A stretch of 64,000 nt of DNA from an uncultured bacterium (GTDB taxonomy: Bacteria; Bipolaricaulota; Bipolaricaulia; UBA7950; UBA9294): positions 1 through 64,000 of the forward strand of contig CAIOGO010000002.1 of assembly GCA_903857865.1 (NCBI GenBank), read 5' to 3'. The notes beneath the pieces were generated by a model. The model did not search any database and was not told where the DNA came from. It saw only the letters and a program-made list of their open reading frames with translations. This document shows positions 1 to 8,053 of this stretch, one piece after another. The translations under genes and the position numbers were made by a program. The stretch's first letter is position 1. Each line of letters opens with the position of its first letter.

Positions 1-188
1 GGCTGACGGCGTGTCTGGCCGAGGTCGAACGGGAGACGGGCAGAGAGGTCAACGCAACGTTGTTCACGTCTGCTGAGTGGAGCGCTCGGCGCGACGCTGA
101 CGACCACTTCGTCGCGACGCTCCTTCGCGAGCCCAAGATCATCCTCGTGGGGAGTGCGGAGATGCTGGAGGCGCAGCGTGGAGAGTAG
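1..188 (+). CDS. C-terminal end of a nucleotidyltransferase-domain protein (5' end outside window)
   Basis: An open frame enters the window and runs from base 3 to TAG at 186-188, giving 61 residues. The pattern around 'LFTSAEW...RR', 'DHFVATLL' and 'EPKIILVG' matches the tail of small bacterial proteins that join a winged-helix domain to an MNT-type nucleotidyltransferase domain; some of these act as antitoxin-like partners. The catalytic part lies outside the window, so the function cannot be tested here. The stop codon abuts the first copy of a 45-bp direct repeat. Confidence 0.5.
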   Translation, partial: LTACLAEVERETGREVNATLFTSAEWSARRDADDHFVATLLREPKIILVGSAEMLEAQRGE

Positions 189-232
189 GGGCGCGAGGGT
201 CTGGTCTTGCAATCCAGCACCAGCTTCTAGCG
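188..232. repeat. 45-bp direct repeat, copy 1
   Basis: This matches 1735-1779 in the same orientation at 41 of 45 positions, both copies beginning with GGGGCGCGAGGGTCTGG. It starts at the stop codon of the upstream gene, and the two copies bracket the ATPase gene at 267-1583. The unit has internal dyad symmetry (CTGGT...ACCAG). It could be a target duplication, a recombination scar or a cassette boundary. Confidence 0.85.
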
Positions 233-266
233 GATTGCGGTAGTCACGATGGGGTGGCTCCGTTGG

Positions 267-1583
267 CTAGCGCTTCCTCCGCGAGGGCGTCTTCGTGGTG
301 CTCTCGTCGGGCGTCGCAGAACCCTCAAGCAGCCAACGCCAGAGGGGCATGAAGCGGAGGGTTCCATCCATCCCAAACCACGAAGCGCGTTCCTCGCCTT
401 CCTCGGAGTCGGTCAGGACGAGCAGACTGTCGCAGCCGAGTTCGTGCGATGCTTTGAGTAGGGCGCGAACCTCGCGCGCTTTCGTCCTCGGGCTCTCGAG
501 GCTGTAGCACACCTGGATGAGCTGCGTGACGCGGACGCCCCGCTTGATGACGAAGTCGACTTCGTCGCCTTGCGCGCCCTTCCAGCTGTAGCACTCGAGT
601 TCGCCTTCAAGCTCGCGGCGGTGGAGGTCGATGGCAACGAGGTTCTCGTACAGCTTCCCACGGTCGGGGCTCGACCGGAAGCCGGTCGCAGTGACGAGGC
701 CGTTGTCGATCGCGTAGATCTTCCGATCGCCGATCGCTCGCTCACGAGCCTTGAACGAGAACCGCCGGAGCGAGAAGAAGAGGAAGGCTTCCTCCAGGTG
801 TTGGAGGTACTTCTCTGCCGTGTGGACGCTCTGGAGGCGTGTGCTGCGGATGAGGCTGTGGTACGAGTACGGCGACGCGACGTTGGCCATCAGGTGGTGG
901 GCAAGGTCCTCGAGGCTCTGTGGCGCCCGGATGCGGTGCCGGACGACGATGTCCTTGTACAGGATCGATCGTACGAGGGTCGTGAGATAGTCGCGGTGAG
1001 AGATGGCCTTGAGCATGGGCTCGGGATACCCGCCAGACTCGGCATACACCCGGAGGGCTTCGGCCTTCTCCGTGCTCGTCAAATCTCGACTCTGTGCGCG
1101 GACGGCCTCGCGGAAGCTGAACGGGAAGAGGACGATCGGCAGGTGGCGACCTGTCAGGTGTGTGGCGAGTTCGGAACTCAAGAGGTGCGCGTTGCTACCC
1201 GTGATCGTGAGGTCGCGACCTTGTCTCTGCAGTCGGTTCACGAGGAGCTCCCAGCGTGGAATGTTCTGCACTTCATCGAGGAGCAGGCGCTTCGGCCGGT
1301 CGTAGAGGGCGTCGAGAGCCGAGAGAAGGGCGTCGTAGTCGTCGAGGTTGGCAAGATGCTCGTCGTCGAAGTTGACGTAGCCGAAGCTGCCGAGGTCGCG
1401 TACTAGATGGAGCGCGAAGAATGACTTGCCGGCGCGCCGAGGGCCGAGCACGACCTTGATCAGGCTCTGAGGGAGCCGGCGGTCGGCCATGTCGCGTTCG
1501 ACGTACGTCGACTGGAGCAGCGCTTCGGCCTCGCGACGCTGGAGAAGCAGGGCATCTCTGAGAGCTTCACCCGCGACAGGCAT
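267..1583 (-). CDS. DUF4143-type AAA ATPase
   Basis: 438-residue ATPase of the DUF4143 family. The Walker A motif is 'GPRRAGKSF' and Walker B is 'RLLLDEVQNI'. A lid and winged-helix region follows, then a C-terminal restriction-endonuclease-like fold with 'GDEVDFVIKRG' and 'LIQVCYSL'. The frame is open upstream to an ATG at 1697, but the ATG at 1583 is preferred: it follows GAGG at 6 nt, and a good promoter lies between the two (-35 1646-1651, -10 1623-1628). These proteins are common, patchily distributed and of uncertain role; they have been linked to toxin-antitoxin or defence-like functions. The gene sits alone between two direct repeats. Confidence 0.85.
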   Translation of the reverse strand: MPVAGEALRDALLLQRREAEALLQSTYVERDMADRRLPQSLIKVVLGPRRAGKSFFALHLVRDLGSFGYVNFDDEHLANLDDYDALLSALDALYDRPKRLLLDEVQNIPRWELLVNRLQRQGRDLTITGSNAHLLSSELATHLTGRHLPIVLFPFSFREAVRAQSRDLTSTEKAEALRVYAESGGYPEPMLKAISHRDYLTTLVRSILYKDIVVRHRIRAPQSLEDLAHHLMANVASPYSYHSLIRSTRLQSVHTAEKYLQHLEEAFLFFSLRRFSFKARERAIGDRKIYAIDNGLVTATGFRSSPDRGKLYENLVAIDLHRRELEGELECYSWKGAQGDEVDFVIKRGVRVTQLIQVCYSLESPRTKAREVRALLKASHELGCDSLLVLTDSEEGEERASWFGMDGTLRFMPLWRWLLEGSATPDESTTKTPSRRKR

Positions 1584-1622
1584 CTCGAACCTCGTGATGC
1601 ACAAGAAGTGACATATCTGTGC

Positions 1623-1651
1623 AGTATAGTCTCGGAGACCCGTCACGCCAA
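1623..1651 (-). promoter_or_regulatory. Promoter for the DUF4143 ATPase
   Basis: On the minus strand: TTGGCG (1646-1651), 17-bp spacer, TATACT (1623-1628). The predicted start of transcription falls about 30 nt before the ATG at 1583, which supports that start over the upstream ATG. Confidence 0.55.
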
Positions 1652-1734
1652 GTCGGCGAGACGCGGGGGCTTGCGTTCCAGCAATGGACTCTTGCATCCT
1701 CTTGGCCCGATGGACGATGACGGGAGCGCCACAC

Positions 1735-1779
1735 GGGGCGCGAGGGTCTGGTCTTGCATTCCAGCACTAGGCTCTAGCG
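1735..1779. repeat. 45-bp direct repeat, copy 2
   Basis: Second copy of the repeat at 188-232, with four mismatches. It lies upstream of the promoter of the ATPase gene, so the interval between the copies holds exactly one gene with its own promoter. Confidence 0.85.
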
Positions 1780-2009
1780 CACGCCAGCGGCTTCAGTTCG
1801 ACGCGCCCGCGTGCCGTCACAGCGAGCAGTGAGAAGGACCCGATACAAGGAGGAGGCTTTTCTGCCACCAAAGTTGCCGGGTCCTTTCTCTTTGCCCAAC
1901 TTGCCTCCGCCATCTTCCGCTCTACAGTGGCAGTAGAGGAGGCTAGTCATCTGGATACTGGGAGTCAGGCGGTCTTTGACAGGGGCAGGAACGCGGAATC
2001 GCTGTTCTG
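1780..2009. other. Gene-free, structured spacer
   Basis: I see no convincing gene here. It holds two inverted repeats: 1831-1842 with 1878-1890 (GAGAAGGACCCG and its near-perfect complement, about 35-nt loop), and 1920-1925 with 1933-1938 (CTCTAC/GTAGAG, 7-nt loop) nested against GCCTC/GAGGC at 1903-1907 and 1939-1943. These may end transcription coming from the EF-G-like operon on the minus strand. Confidence 0.5.
1831..1890 (-). terminator. Possible terminator or attenuator-like inverted repeat
   Basis: The 12-bp arms carry one bulged T and a long loop. It lies about 120 nt beyond the tRNA-like gene and has only short T runs, so rho-independent termination is possible but not strongly supported. 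Confidence 0.35.
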
Positions 2010-2082
2010 CACGAGCGGCCAGAGTCGAACTGGCAACCTACTGACCGCAGGTCACCTGCTCTTCCGGTTGAGCTACGCTGGC
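2010..2082 (-). tRNA. tRNA-like gene with a non-canonical anticodon loop
   Basis: The cloverleaf is almost complete: acceptor GCCAGCG/CGCTCGT (one C-C mismatch, one G-U), D arm GCTC/GAGC with G18G19, and a perfect T arm GCCAG-TTCGACT-CTGGC. The anticodon stem GGTGA/TCAGT has a G-G mismatch. The loop reads CCTGCGG, so the anticodon position is TGC (Ala), but position 33 is C instead of the near-universal U, and the loop could close into a longer helix. No CCA is encoded. The first bases overlap the end of the CBS-domain gene on the same strand. It may be a pseudo-tRNA, a specialised tRNA or a structured 3' end. Confidence 0.6.
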
Positions 2083-2669
2083 GGTTCCGGGTCTTCGCGA
2101 AGGCGAGCCTCGAGCGCCAAGCGCAGGGCTTCGGGGTCGGCGATGCCCTGGAGTCGGAGGACTACGTCGCGGTGCGTCTCGTTCTCTCTTCGGCTGGCCA
2201 TGCTCACGACATGCACTCCGTGCTCGCGCAGCACGTCAAACGCGCGGAAGAGGTCGTCGGAGTCTTTCCGTAGCTTGATCTCCATGCGCGTCCCGACGAG
2301 TCCGATTCCCAACCCATCGGCCAGACCCCGAAGGACTTCGCTCTGGGTGATCACGCCGACTAACCGATCCCCCTCAACCACGGGCAGCAACACCAAGCGG
2401 TTGTCGAGCATGATCAGAGCCGCCTTCTCGAGCGTATCCGTCGGTTGCACCGCGAATCGGACGGGATGGGACACCGTCTCGACTGCCACCTCGTCGTCCG
2501 CAACGCCCCGCAGCGATGCGCGGGTGACGAACCCTCGCAGGCAACCGTCCTCGGATGCGATCAAGAGGAGCCCGAACCCGTGCTCCTCCATGACACGCCG
2601 AATCGTCCCCACCGTCGCCGACGGCAGGGCGGTCACCGCGTCCCGCTGCATGTGGCGCCCAACGTTCAT
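2073..2669 (-). CDS. Tandem-CBS-domain protein with C-terminal ACT-like segment (AcuB-like)
   Basis: 198 residues. Two CBS motifs span roughly residues 1-60 and 65-120 ('GFVTRASL', 'LVGVITQSEV'); such pairs usually bind adenine nucleotides and act as sensors. Residues about 125-190 look like an ACT-type regulatory domain ('GTRMEIKLRKDSDDLFRAF'), the architecture of AcuB-like proteins. The start overlaps the stop of the EF-G-like gene by 4 nt (ATGA), implying translational coupling, and the stop lies inside the downstream tRNA-like gene. A role in sensing energy state for its GTPase partner is inference. Confidence 0.8.
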   Translation of the reverse strand: MNVGRHMQRDAVTALPSATVGTIRRVMEEHGFGLLLIASEDGCLRGFVTRASLRGVADDEVAVETVSHPVRFAVQPTDTLEKAALIMLDNRLVLLPVVEGDRLVGVITQSEVLRGLADGLGIGLVGTRMEIKLRKDSDDLFRAFDVLREHGVHVVSMASRRENETHRDVVLRLQGIADPEALRLALEARLREDPEPPA

Positions 2670-4636
2670 TCTTCTTCAGCCTGAGCCTGCGCGACAATCT
2701 TCTCCTGGATATGACCAGGAACCGGTTGGTACCGCGCGAACTCCATGTGGAACGTCGCCCGCCCTTGGGTCCGCGACTTCAGGTCGAGCGCGTAGCTTTG
2801 CATCTCGGCAAGCGGCGCCTCGGCATGGATGACGGTCACTTTGCCCGCCGGGTCCATTCCCATGATCCGACCCCGCCGCCCGTTCATGTCGCTGATGATG
2901 TCGCCGGTGAACTCCTCCGGCACCCGGACGTACACGCTCATCACCGGCTCAAGAAGGCACGGCTCCGCGTTGTCGAACGCCTCGCGGAACGCACCCCTCG
3001 CCGCAAGCTTGAACGCCAACTCGGACGAGTCGACGGGGTGGAAGCTTCCGTCGTACACCGCGACGAGCACATCCGTGACCGGAAACTTGGCGAGGCTGCC
3101 CTCTTCCAGGGCCTCGAGAATGCCCTTCTCCACCCCGGGCACGTACTGGTTGGGAATCGAGGCGCCCTTGATCTCGTCGACGAACTTGAAGCCGCCCTCG
3201 CCCTTGTACGGCTCGACCCTCAGATAGACCTCTCCGAACTGCCCACGGCCTCCCGTCTGCTTCTTGTGGCGGTACTTCGCCTCCGCCTTTCTGCGAACCG
3301 TCTCCTTGTACGGGACCCTCGGCTGTCTCGTCTCCAGCGCAACGTTGTAGCGATTCTTCAGTCGCTCGATGATCACGTGCAAGTGGACATCGCCCATGCC
3401 GCGCAGCGTCAGCTCCTTGGTCACCGGGTCGCGCTCGACCACGACGGTCTTCTTCGTCGCGGCCACCTCCTTCAGGGCTGCGCTCATCTTCTCGACGTCC
3501 GCCTGAGTCTTCGGAACGATCGTCCGAGAGAACGCGGGCCGCGGGAATTGCGGGAACTTGAACGGCACCGCGTCCTGGCTCACCGCGAGCGTCGCATAGA
3601 GGACGGCGCCGTCGGCCTTCGCGATCGCCACCACCTCGCCGGCAGTCGCCGAGGAGACTCGCTTCTGCTTCGTGCCTTCGAGCGCATACAGGTCGCGAAT
3701 GTCGACCTTCCCGCCCGTTGCGGTATCGACGAGCGGCTTCCCTTCGTGGAGGGTCCCGTCGAGCACTCGGACGAACGCCAGCCGTCCGAGGTACGGGTCG
3801 TTCGCCAAGTTGAACACCACGGCTCGGCTCGGCGCGCCAGGGTTCCCGACCGCCGGCGCCGTGAGGGTGGTGAAGGCTTTCAGAAGTTGATCGACTCCCT
3901 TTTCCTGCGTCGCGCACGCACAGAGAATGGGGACGATTAGGCCGGCGCTGACTCCCTTCGCCAAGGCGGCCGCAAGCTCGGCGTCGCTGATCGGTTTCTC
4001 GTCGAGGAACTTCATCATCAACTCGTCGTCGACGGTCGCAACCTCTTCGATGAGCGACGCGCGCGAGCTCTCAGCGGCTTCGGCAAGGTCCGCCGGAACG
4101 TCCTTCTTCCCCTTGTCGCCGAAGTAGCTGGGGCGATTCGCGACGAGGTCCACGATGCCGGCGAACGTCGCGCCGGATCCGATCGGGATCTGGATGGGCA
4201 GCAGTTTCGCCTCGAAGTGACTTCGCAAGGCATCGACTGCGGCGTCGAAGTCGACGTTCTCCTTGTCCATGTGGTTGACGAGAATGGCCGTCGGGTACTT
4301 GCCTCCGCTCGCCACTTCCCACACCCGTTCCGTACCCACTTCGACGGCCTTCTCCGCACTCACCACAAGGAAGGTCAGATCGGCGACCGGGATCGCCTTG
4401 TACATCTCCTCAAGGAACTCGTCGCCGCCGGGCGTATCGAGGAGCGTGATCGACACTCCGTCGACCTGGAACGCGCCGATCCCCATATCGATCGTGCAGC
4501 CGCGCTCTTTCTCCTCCTGCGACGCGTCGAACAAGATCTGATCCTTAACGCCCGCCCGCTTCATCAGCGCCAAAGCGAGCGTCGTCTTGCCGCAGCCGGA
4601 ATGCCCTGCCAGGCAGATAGTCCGCGCTTGCCCCAT
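2666..4636 (-). CDS. Elongation factor G-like translational GTPase (EF-G paralogue)
   Basis: 656 residues with the EF-G domain order: G domain, domain II, then III-V. G1 is 'GHSGCGKTT' (residues 11-19), G3 is 'DTPGGDE' where EF-G has DTPGH, and G4 is 'NHMDK' where EF-G has NKxD. These changes set it apart from the canonical fusA at 37339-39414. The family is found beside normal EF-G in many bacteria and its role is poorly defined. The start at 4636 follows AAGGGGG at good spacing; the frame stays open further upstream but runs through the promoter (4675-4703). First gene of a unit with the CBS protein and the tRNA-like gene. Confidence 0.88.
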   Translation of the reverse strand: MGQARTICLAGHSGCGKTTLALALMKRAGVKDQILFDASQEEKERGCTIDMGIGAFQVDGVSITLLDTPGGDEFLEEMYKAIPVADLTFLVVSAEKAVEVGTERVWEVASGGKYPTAILVNHMDKENVDFDAAVDALRSHFEAKLLPIQIPIGSGATFAGIVDLVANRPSYFGDKGKKDVPADLAEAAESSRASLIEEVATVDDELMMKFLDEKPISDAELAAALAKGVSAGLIVPILCACATQEKGVDQLLKAFTTLTAPAVGNPGAPSRAVVFNLANDPYLGRLAFVRVLDGTLHEGKPLVDTATGGKVDIRDLYALEGTKQKRVSSATAGEVVAIAKADGAVLYATLAVSQDAVPFKFPQFPRPAFSRTIVPKTQADVEKMSAALKEVAATKKTVVVERDPVTKELTLRGMGDVHLHVIIERLKNRYNVALETRQPRVPYKETVRRKAEAKYRHKKQTGGRGQFGEVYLRVEPYKGEGGFKFVDEIKGASIPNQYVPGVEKGILEALEEGSLAKFPVTDVLVAVYDGSFHPVDSSELAFKLAARGAFREAFDNAEPCLLEPVMSVYVRVPEEFTGDIISDMNGRRGRIMGMDPAGKVTVIHAEAPLAEMQSYALDLKSRTQGRATFHMEFARYQPVPGHIQEKIVAQAQAEEE

Positions 4637-4674
4637 GTCAGTCCCCCTTGGGTGAATGGAAAGAATTCGTCGGC

Positions 4675-4703
4675 AGTATATCCACGGCCCGAATCGATAG
4701 CAA
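4675..4703 (-). promoter_or_regulatory. Promoter of the EF-G-like operon
   Basis: TTGCTA (4698-4703), 17-bp spacer, TATACT (4675-4680) on the minus strand, about 40 nt before the EF-G-like start codon. Confidence 0.65.
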
Positions 4704-4798
4704 CAAAGCGCGGACCTGATCCCCGGTTCGACCATTCGGGGACCTGGTCGGCCCGCCGACCCCCCTGACAAGCGGGGCGGAATTCGCGCGCGCCCCGG

Positions 4799-4830
4799 TT
4801 GCGACGCAGTCAGGATCAGCGTATCCTGAC
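4799..4830 (+). promoter_or_regulatory. Promoter with overlapping operator-like palindrome upstream of iorA
   Basis: TTGCGA (4799-4804), 17-bp spacer, TATCCT (4822-4827). A perfect 8-bp inverted repeat, GTCAGGAT-N6-ATCCTGAC (4809-4830), covers the spacer and the -10 box, where a repressor would block polymerase. Confidence 0.5.
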
Positions 4831-4883
4831 CGCGCACCCTGCAGGGCGCGTGGCAGGGCTCTGGTTCTCTCTAGGAGGTTTGC

Positions 4884-6500
4884 ATGTCGACTCGCCTACT
4901 GCTCGGCGATGAGGCACTCGCCCAAGGCGCCATCGATGCCGGACTGTCCGGCGCGTTCGGGTATCCAGGCACGCCGTCGACGGAGATCACGGAGTACGTC
5001 CAGAGAAGCCCCGAAGCCCGAAGCGGCGCCGTCCGCAGCCACTGGACCGCGAACGAGAAGACGGCGGTCGAGACGGCGCTTGGGATGTGCTATGCGGGGA
5101 AACGGGCCATGGCAAGCATGAAGCACGTCGGACTCAACGTCGCGGCCGACCCCTTCATCAATGCCGCCATCTCCGGCACGAACGGCGGACTCCTCATCAA
5201 CGTCGCCGATGACCCGTCCATGCATTCCTCGCAGAACGAACAAGACTCGCGCCTCTACACCGAGATCGCCCTCGTGCCGTGCATCGAGCCGGCGAACCAG
5301 CAGGAGGCCTACGACGTTCCGGCGTACGCGTTTGACTTCTCCGAGCGACACCGCATCCCCGTCTTGGTCCGCCTCACGACGCGGCTCGCCCACTCGCGCG
5401 CCCCGGTCACATTGGGGTCAAAGCGCCCGCAGAACGAGCTCTCCGCACCAACGGATCGGGAGCGATTCATCCTTCTGCCCTCGAATGCCCGACGCAGCTA
5501 CGATCGCCTCATCCGGCAACAACGCGACTTCCTCCGCGAGAGCGAGGCCAGTCCGTTCAACCGCCTCGTCGAGGGAACCGATACGTCTCTCGGCGTGATT
5601 GCCTGCGGCATCGCGTACAACTACGTCCTGGAGGTCACCGGCGGTGCCCCACGGTTCCCGGTCCTCAAGGTGGGTCAGTACCCACTTCCTCTGGCCGCCG
5701 TCGAACGACTTCTCGCCCAGTGTTCCGAGATCCTTGTCCTCGAGGAGGGGTATCCCTACGTGGAGTCAAAACTCCTCGGAAGCCCGCCCCGACCCTCTCC
5801 TGTGATTCGGGGGCGCCTCTCCGGCGACGTCCCGCGAACCGGCGAGCTCTCGCCACAAAGCGTCGCGTCCGCCCTTGGATTTCCGGAACTACAGGGCCTT
5901 CCGGCATCGGGCGCCCCGGTCTCTCGGCCGCCGGCCCTCTGCCCGGGGTGCCCGCACGCTGACACCTGCCGGGTCCTGAACGACGCGCTGGCGACGCGCC
6001 GCGAGACCGGCCGCGTCTTCTCGGACATCGGGTGCTACACCCTTGGAGCGCTCCCGCCCTACGGCGCCATCGACACCTGCATCGAGATGGGCGCCTCGAT
6101 CACGATGGCCAAGGGCGCCTCGGATGCCGGCCTGCGTCCCGCCATCGCCCTGATCGGGGACTCGACGTTCGCCCACTCCGGCATGACCGGCCTCCTCGAC
6201 TGCGTGAACGAGAACAGCGACGTGACCATCGTGATTGTCGACAACTCCACCGTGGCGATGACGGGAGGTCAGACATCGTCGGCCGAGCGTCGTCTCGTCG
6301 CAATCTGCGAGGGCATCGGCGTCCAGCCCGCGCACCTCCGCGTGATCGAGCCGCTTCCCGGACGCCACGCGGAGAACGTGGCGATACTGGAGGAGGAGAT
6401 CTCTCATGCCGGCCCTTCGGTCATCATCGCACGGCGCGAGTGCATCCAGACCCTGAAGCGGGGCTCGCGCCGCCCGGCCGACAAAGGAGGAGGGAAATGA
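4884..6500 (+). CDS. iorA: Indolepyruvate:ferredoxin oxidoreductase, alpha subunit, lacking the ferredoxin domain
   Basis: 538 residues. The N-terminal pyrimidine-binding domain begins 'LLLGDEALAQGA' and has 'FGYPGTPSTEI'. The C-terminal thiamine-diphosphate domain has 'CPGCPHADTC', 'DIGCYTLG', 'GDSTFAHSG' and 'VDNSTVAMTGGQ'. With IorB it converts aryl pyruvates plus CoA to aryl-acyl-CoA, reducing ferredoxin, in anaerobic amino-acid degradation. The usual IorA ends in a domain binding two 4Fe-4S clusters; here the protein stops in 'RRPADKGGGK' with no cysteine clusters. A strong AGGAGG precedes the ATG, and the stop overlaps iorB by 4 nt. Confidence 0.9.
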   Translation: MSTRLLLGDEALAQGAIDAGLSGAFGYPGTPSTEITEYVQRSPEARSGAVRSHWTANEKTAVETALGMCYAGKRAMASMKHVGLNVAADPFINAAISGTNGGLLINVADDPSMHSSQNEQDSRLYTEIALVPCIEPANQQEAYDVPAYAFDFSERHRIPVLVRLTTRLAHSRAPVTLGSKRPQNELSAPTDRERFILLPSNARRSYDRLIRQQRDFLRESEASPFNRLVEGTDTSLGVIACGIAYNYVLEVTGGAPRFPVLKVGQYPLPLAAVERLLAQCSEILVLEEGYPYVESKLLGSPPRPSPVIRGRLSGDVPRTGELSPQSVASALGFPELQGLPASGAPVSRPPALCPGCPHADTCRVLNDALATRRETGRVFSDIGCYTLGALPPYGAIDTCIEMGASITMAKGASDAGLRPAIALIGDSTFAHSGMTGLLDCVNENSDVTIVIVDNSTVAMTGGQTSSAERRLVAICEGIGVQPAHLRVIEPLPGRHAENVAILEEEISHAGPSVIIARRECIQTLKRGSRRPADKGGGK

Positions 6501-7078
6501 AACGCGACATCATCCTTGCCGGCGTGGGAGGCCAGGGCTTGCTCTCGATCGCCGCCGTCCTTGGCGACGCCGCCCTCGGGCTCGGCCTGCACCTTCGCCA
6601 GTGCGAGGTGCACGGTATGGCCCAGCGAGGCGGCGTGGTCCAGAGCCACATCCGGTACAGCGACGTCCCCCTCTACTCCGACCTCGTGCGCGAGGGCACC
6701 GCAGACCTCATTCTGTCGCTCGAGCCGATGGAGAGCCTGCGCTACCTGCCGTTCCTTCGCCCCGACGGGGCGCTCGTCACGAACTCCGTCCCGGTCAAGA
6801 ACATCCCCGACTACCCCGATCTCGACTGCATCCTCGGCGAGATCCGCCGCCTCCCGCGTCACCGCATCGTCGATGCAGCGGTCGTGGCCGAACAGGCCGG
6901 ATCCCCTCAGTGCGCCAACCTCGTCGTGCTCGGCGCGGCGACCCCGTTCCTCGGGCTCGCCGAAGACTCGTTGGAGGCCGGCATCCGTTCCGTTTTCGCC
7001 GGGAAGGACCCCCGCATCGTCGAGACAAACCTGCGCGGCTTCCACCTTGGGGTCGAGGCCGCGCGCCGCGCCTCCTAG
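6497..7078 (+). CDS. iorB: Indolepyruvate:ferredoxin oxidoreductase, beta subunit
   Basis: 193 residues of the pyruvate/ketoisovalerate oxidoreductase gamma-type fold. It opens with 'ILAGVGGQGLLSIAAVLG' and has 'VHGMAQRGGVVQSHIR', both diagnostic of IorB. The ATG at 6497 overlaps the iorA stop (ATGA) and follows AAAGGAGGAGG; longer readings of this frame run back through iorA and are not the gene. It completes the alpha-beta enzyme. Confidence 0.92.
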   Translation: MKRDIILAGVGGQGLLSIAAVLGDAALGLGLHLRQCEVHGMAQRGGVVQSHIRYSDVPLYSDLVREGTADLILSLEPMESLRYLPFLRPDGALVTNSVPVKNIPDYPDLDCILGEIRRLPRHRIVDAAVVAEQAGSPQCANLVVLGAATPFLGLAEDSLEAGIRSVFAGKDPRIVETNLRGFHLGVEAARRAS

Positions 7079-7141
7079 AGACCTTGTCGCAAGGCGACGC
7101 GTCCGATAGGCTCGATGCACTACTCTGGGAGGTTGATGATC

Positions 7142-8026
7142 ATGTCCATCCGTCGTCTTCTTGGCACAGCGCTCGCGCTCCTCATCGTTGCAGCGGGGGT
7201 CGCTGCAGCCGCTCCGCTTCGGCTCGGCCTCGTGACCGACGTTCACGCCCACGACACGAACTCGCCGAACCAGCACGCGGTGATGGTCAACTACGCCGAG
7301 CGCCTCGGCGCCTTCGTGCAAGCCATGAACGACTGGCCTGCGGACGCGGTCATCGAGCTCGGCGACCTCGTGAACGGCGCCTTCGTCACGGGCGCACCGC
7401 TCGGCGACCCGGCCCGCATTCCCGGAATCCTCTCAGCAGTCGTGGAGGCGCTCGGCGCGTTCCGCGGACCCAGGCACTTCGTGCTGGGGAACCACGACGT
7501 CTACGATCTCTCGAAGGCCGAGTTCCTCGCCGGCGTCGGCTCCTCGTCAACGTTCTCGAGCTTCGACCTCGGCGCCTACCACATCGTGCTCCTCGACGCG
7601 CAGTACACGAAGGCGGGGGCCGACGTCGCTCACGTGGGGTGGATGGTTCAAGGCACGATCCCGAGCGTCGAACTCGAATGGCTGAAGCAGGATCTCGCCG
7701 CGGCGACTAGCCCGACGATCGTCTTCATCCACCAACCCCTCGATGTGGCCTTCGAGCTCGAAGCCGGCGGCCCATCCATCTCCAACAACCAGGCCGTGCG
7801 TGATGTCCTCTCTGGGTCGGGTCGCGTGATCGCCGTCTTCCAGGGGCACTCCCACGAGAGCCGCCACGCGGTGATCGACGGGGTCCACTACGTCACGCTC
7901 GCCGCGATGATCGACCGCGACGAGCCGGTGCCGCCGACGTGGGCCACGGTCACCCTCGACCCGGAAGCGCGGACCGTGCGCGTGGACGGCGCCGGACTGC
8001 AGGAAGACATCGAGTTCTCCTACTGA
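7142..8026 (+). CDS. Exported calcineurin-type metallophosphoesterase (first of tandem pair)
   Basis: 294 residues. An N-terminal signal peptide ('LLGTALALLIVAAGVAAAA') precedes a metallophosphoesterase domain with all metal motifs: 'TDVHAH', 'ELGDLVNG', 'GNHD', 'FIHQ' and 'GHSHESRH'. The ATG at 7142 lies 9 nt after GGAGG; ATGs at 7115 and 7136 are before or too close to it. The protein should act outside the cytoplasm on phosphate esters; substrate unknown. It shares order of motifs and much sequence with the next gene, so the pair arose by duplication. Confidence 0.85.
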   Translation: MSIRRLLGTALALLIVAAGVAAAAPLRLGLVTDVHAHDTNSPNQHAVMVNYAERLGAFVQAMNDWPADAVIELGDLVNGAFVTGAPLGDPARIPGILSAVVEALGAFRGPRHFVLGNHDVYDLSKAEFLAGVGSSSTFSSFDLGAYHIVLLDAQYTKAGADVAHVGWMVQGTIPSVELEWLKQDLAAATSPTIVFIHQPLDVAFELEAGGPSISNNQAVRDVLSGSGRVIAVFQGHSHESRHAVIDGVHYVTLAAMIDRDEPVPPTWATVTLDPEARTVRVDGAGLQEDIEFSY

Positions 8027-8053
8027 GTTCGTCCTGGGCAAAAGGAGGTTCCC

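Noticed and set aside
6601-7710. A 369-residue plus-strand frame across iorB and the first phosphoesterase
   Set aside because: Shifted frame of two real genes; composition is Arg/Pro-rich with no motif.
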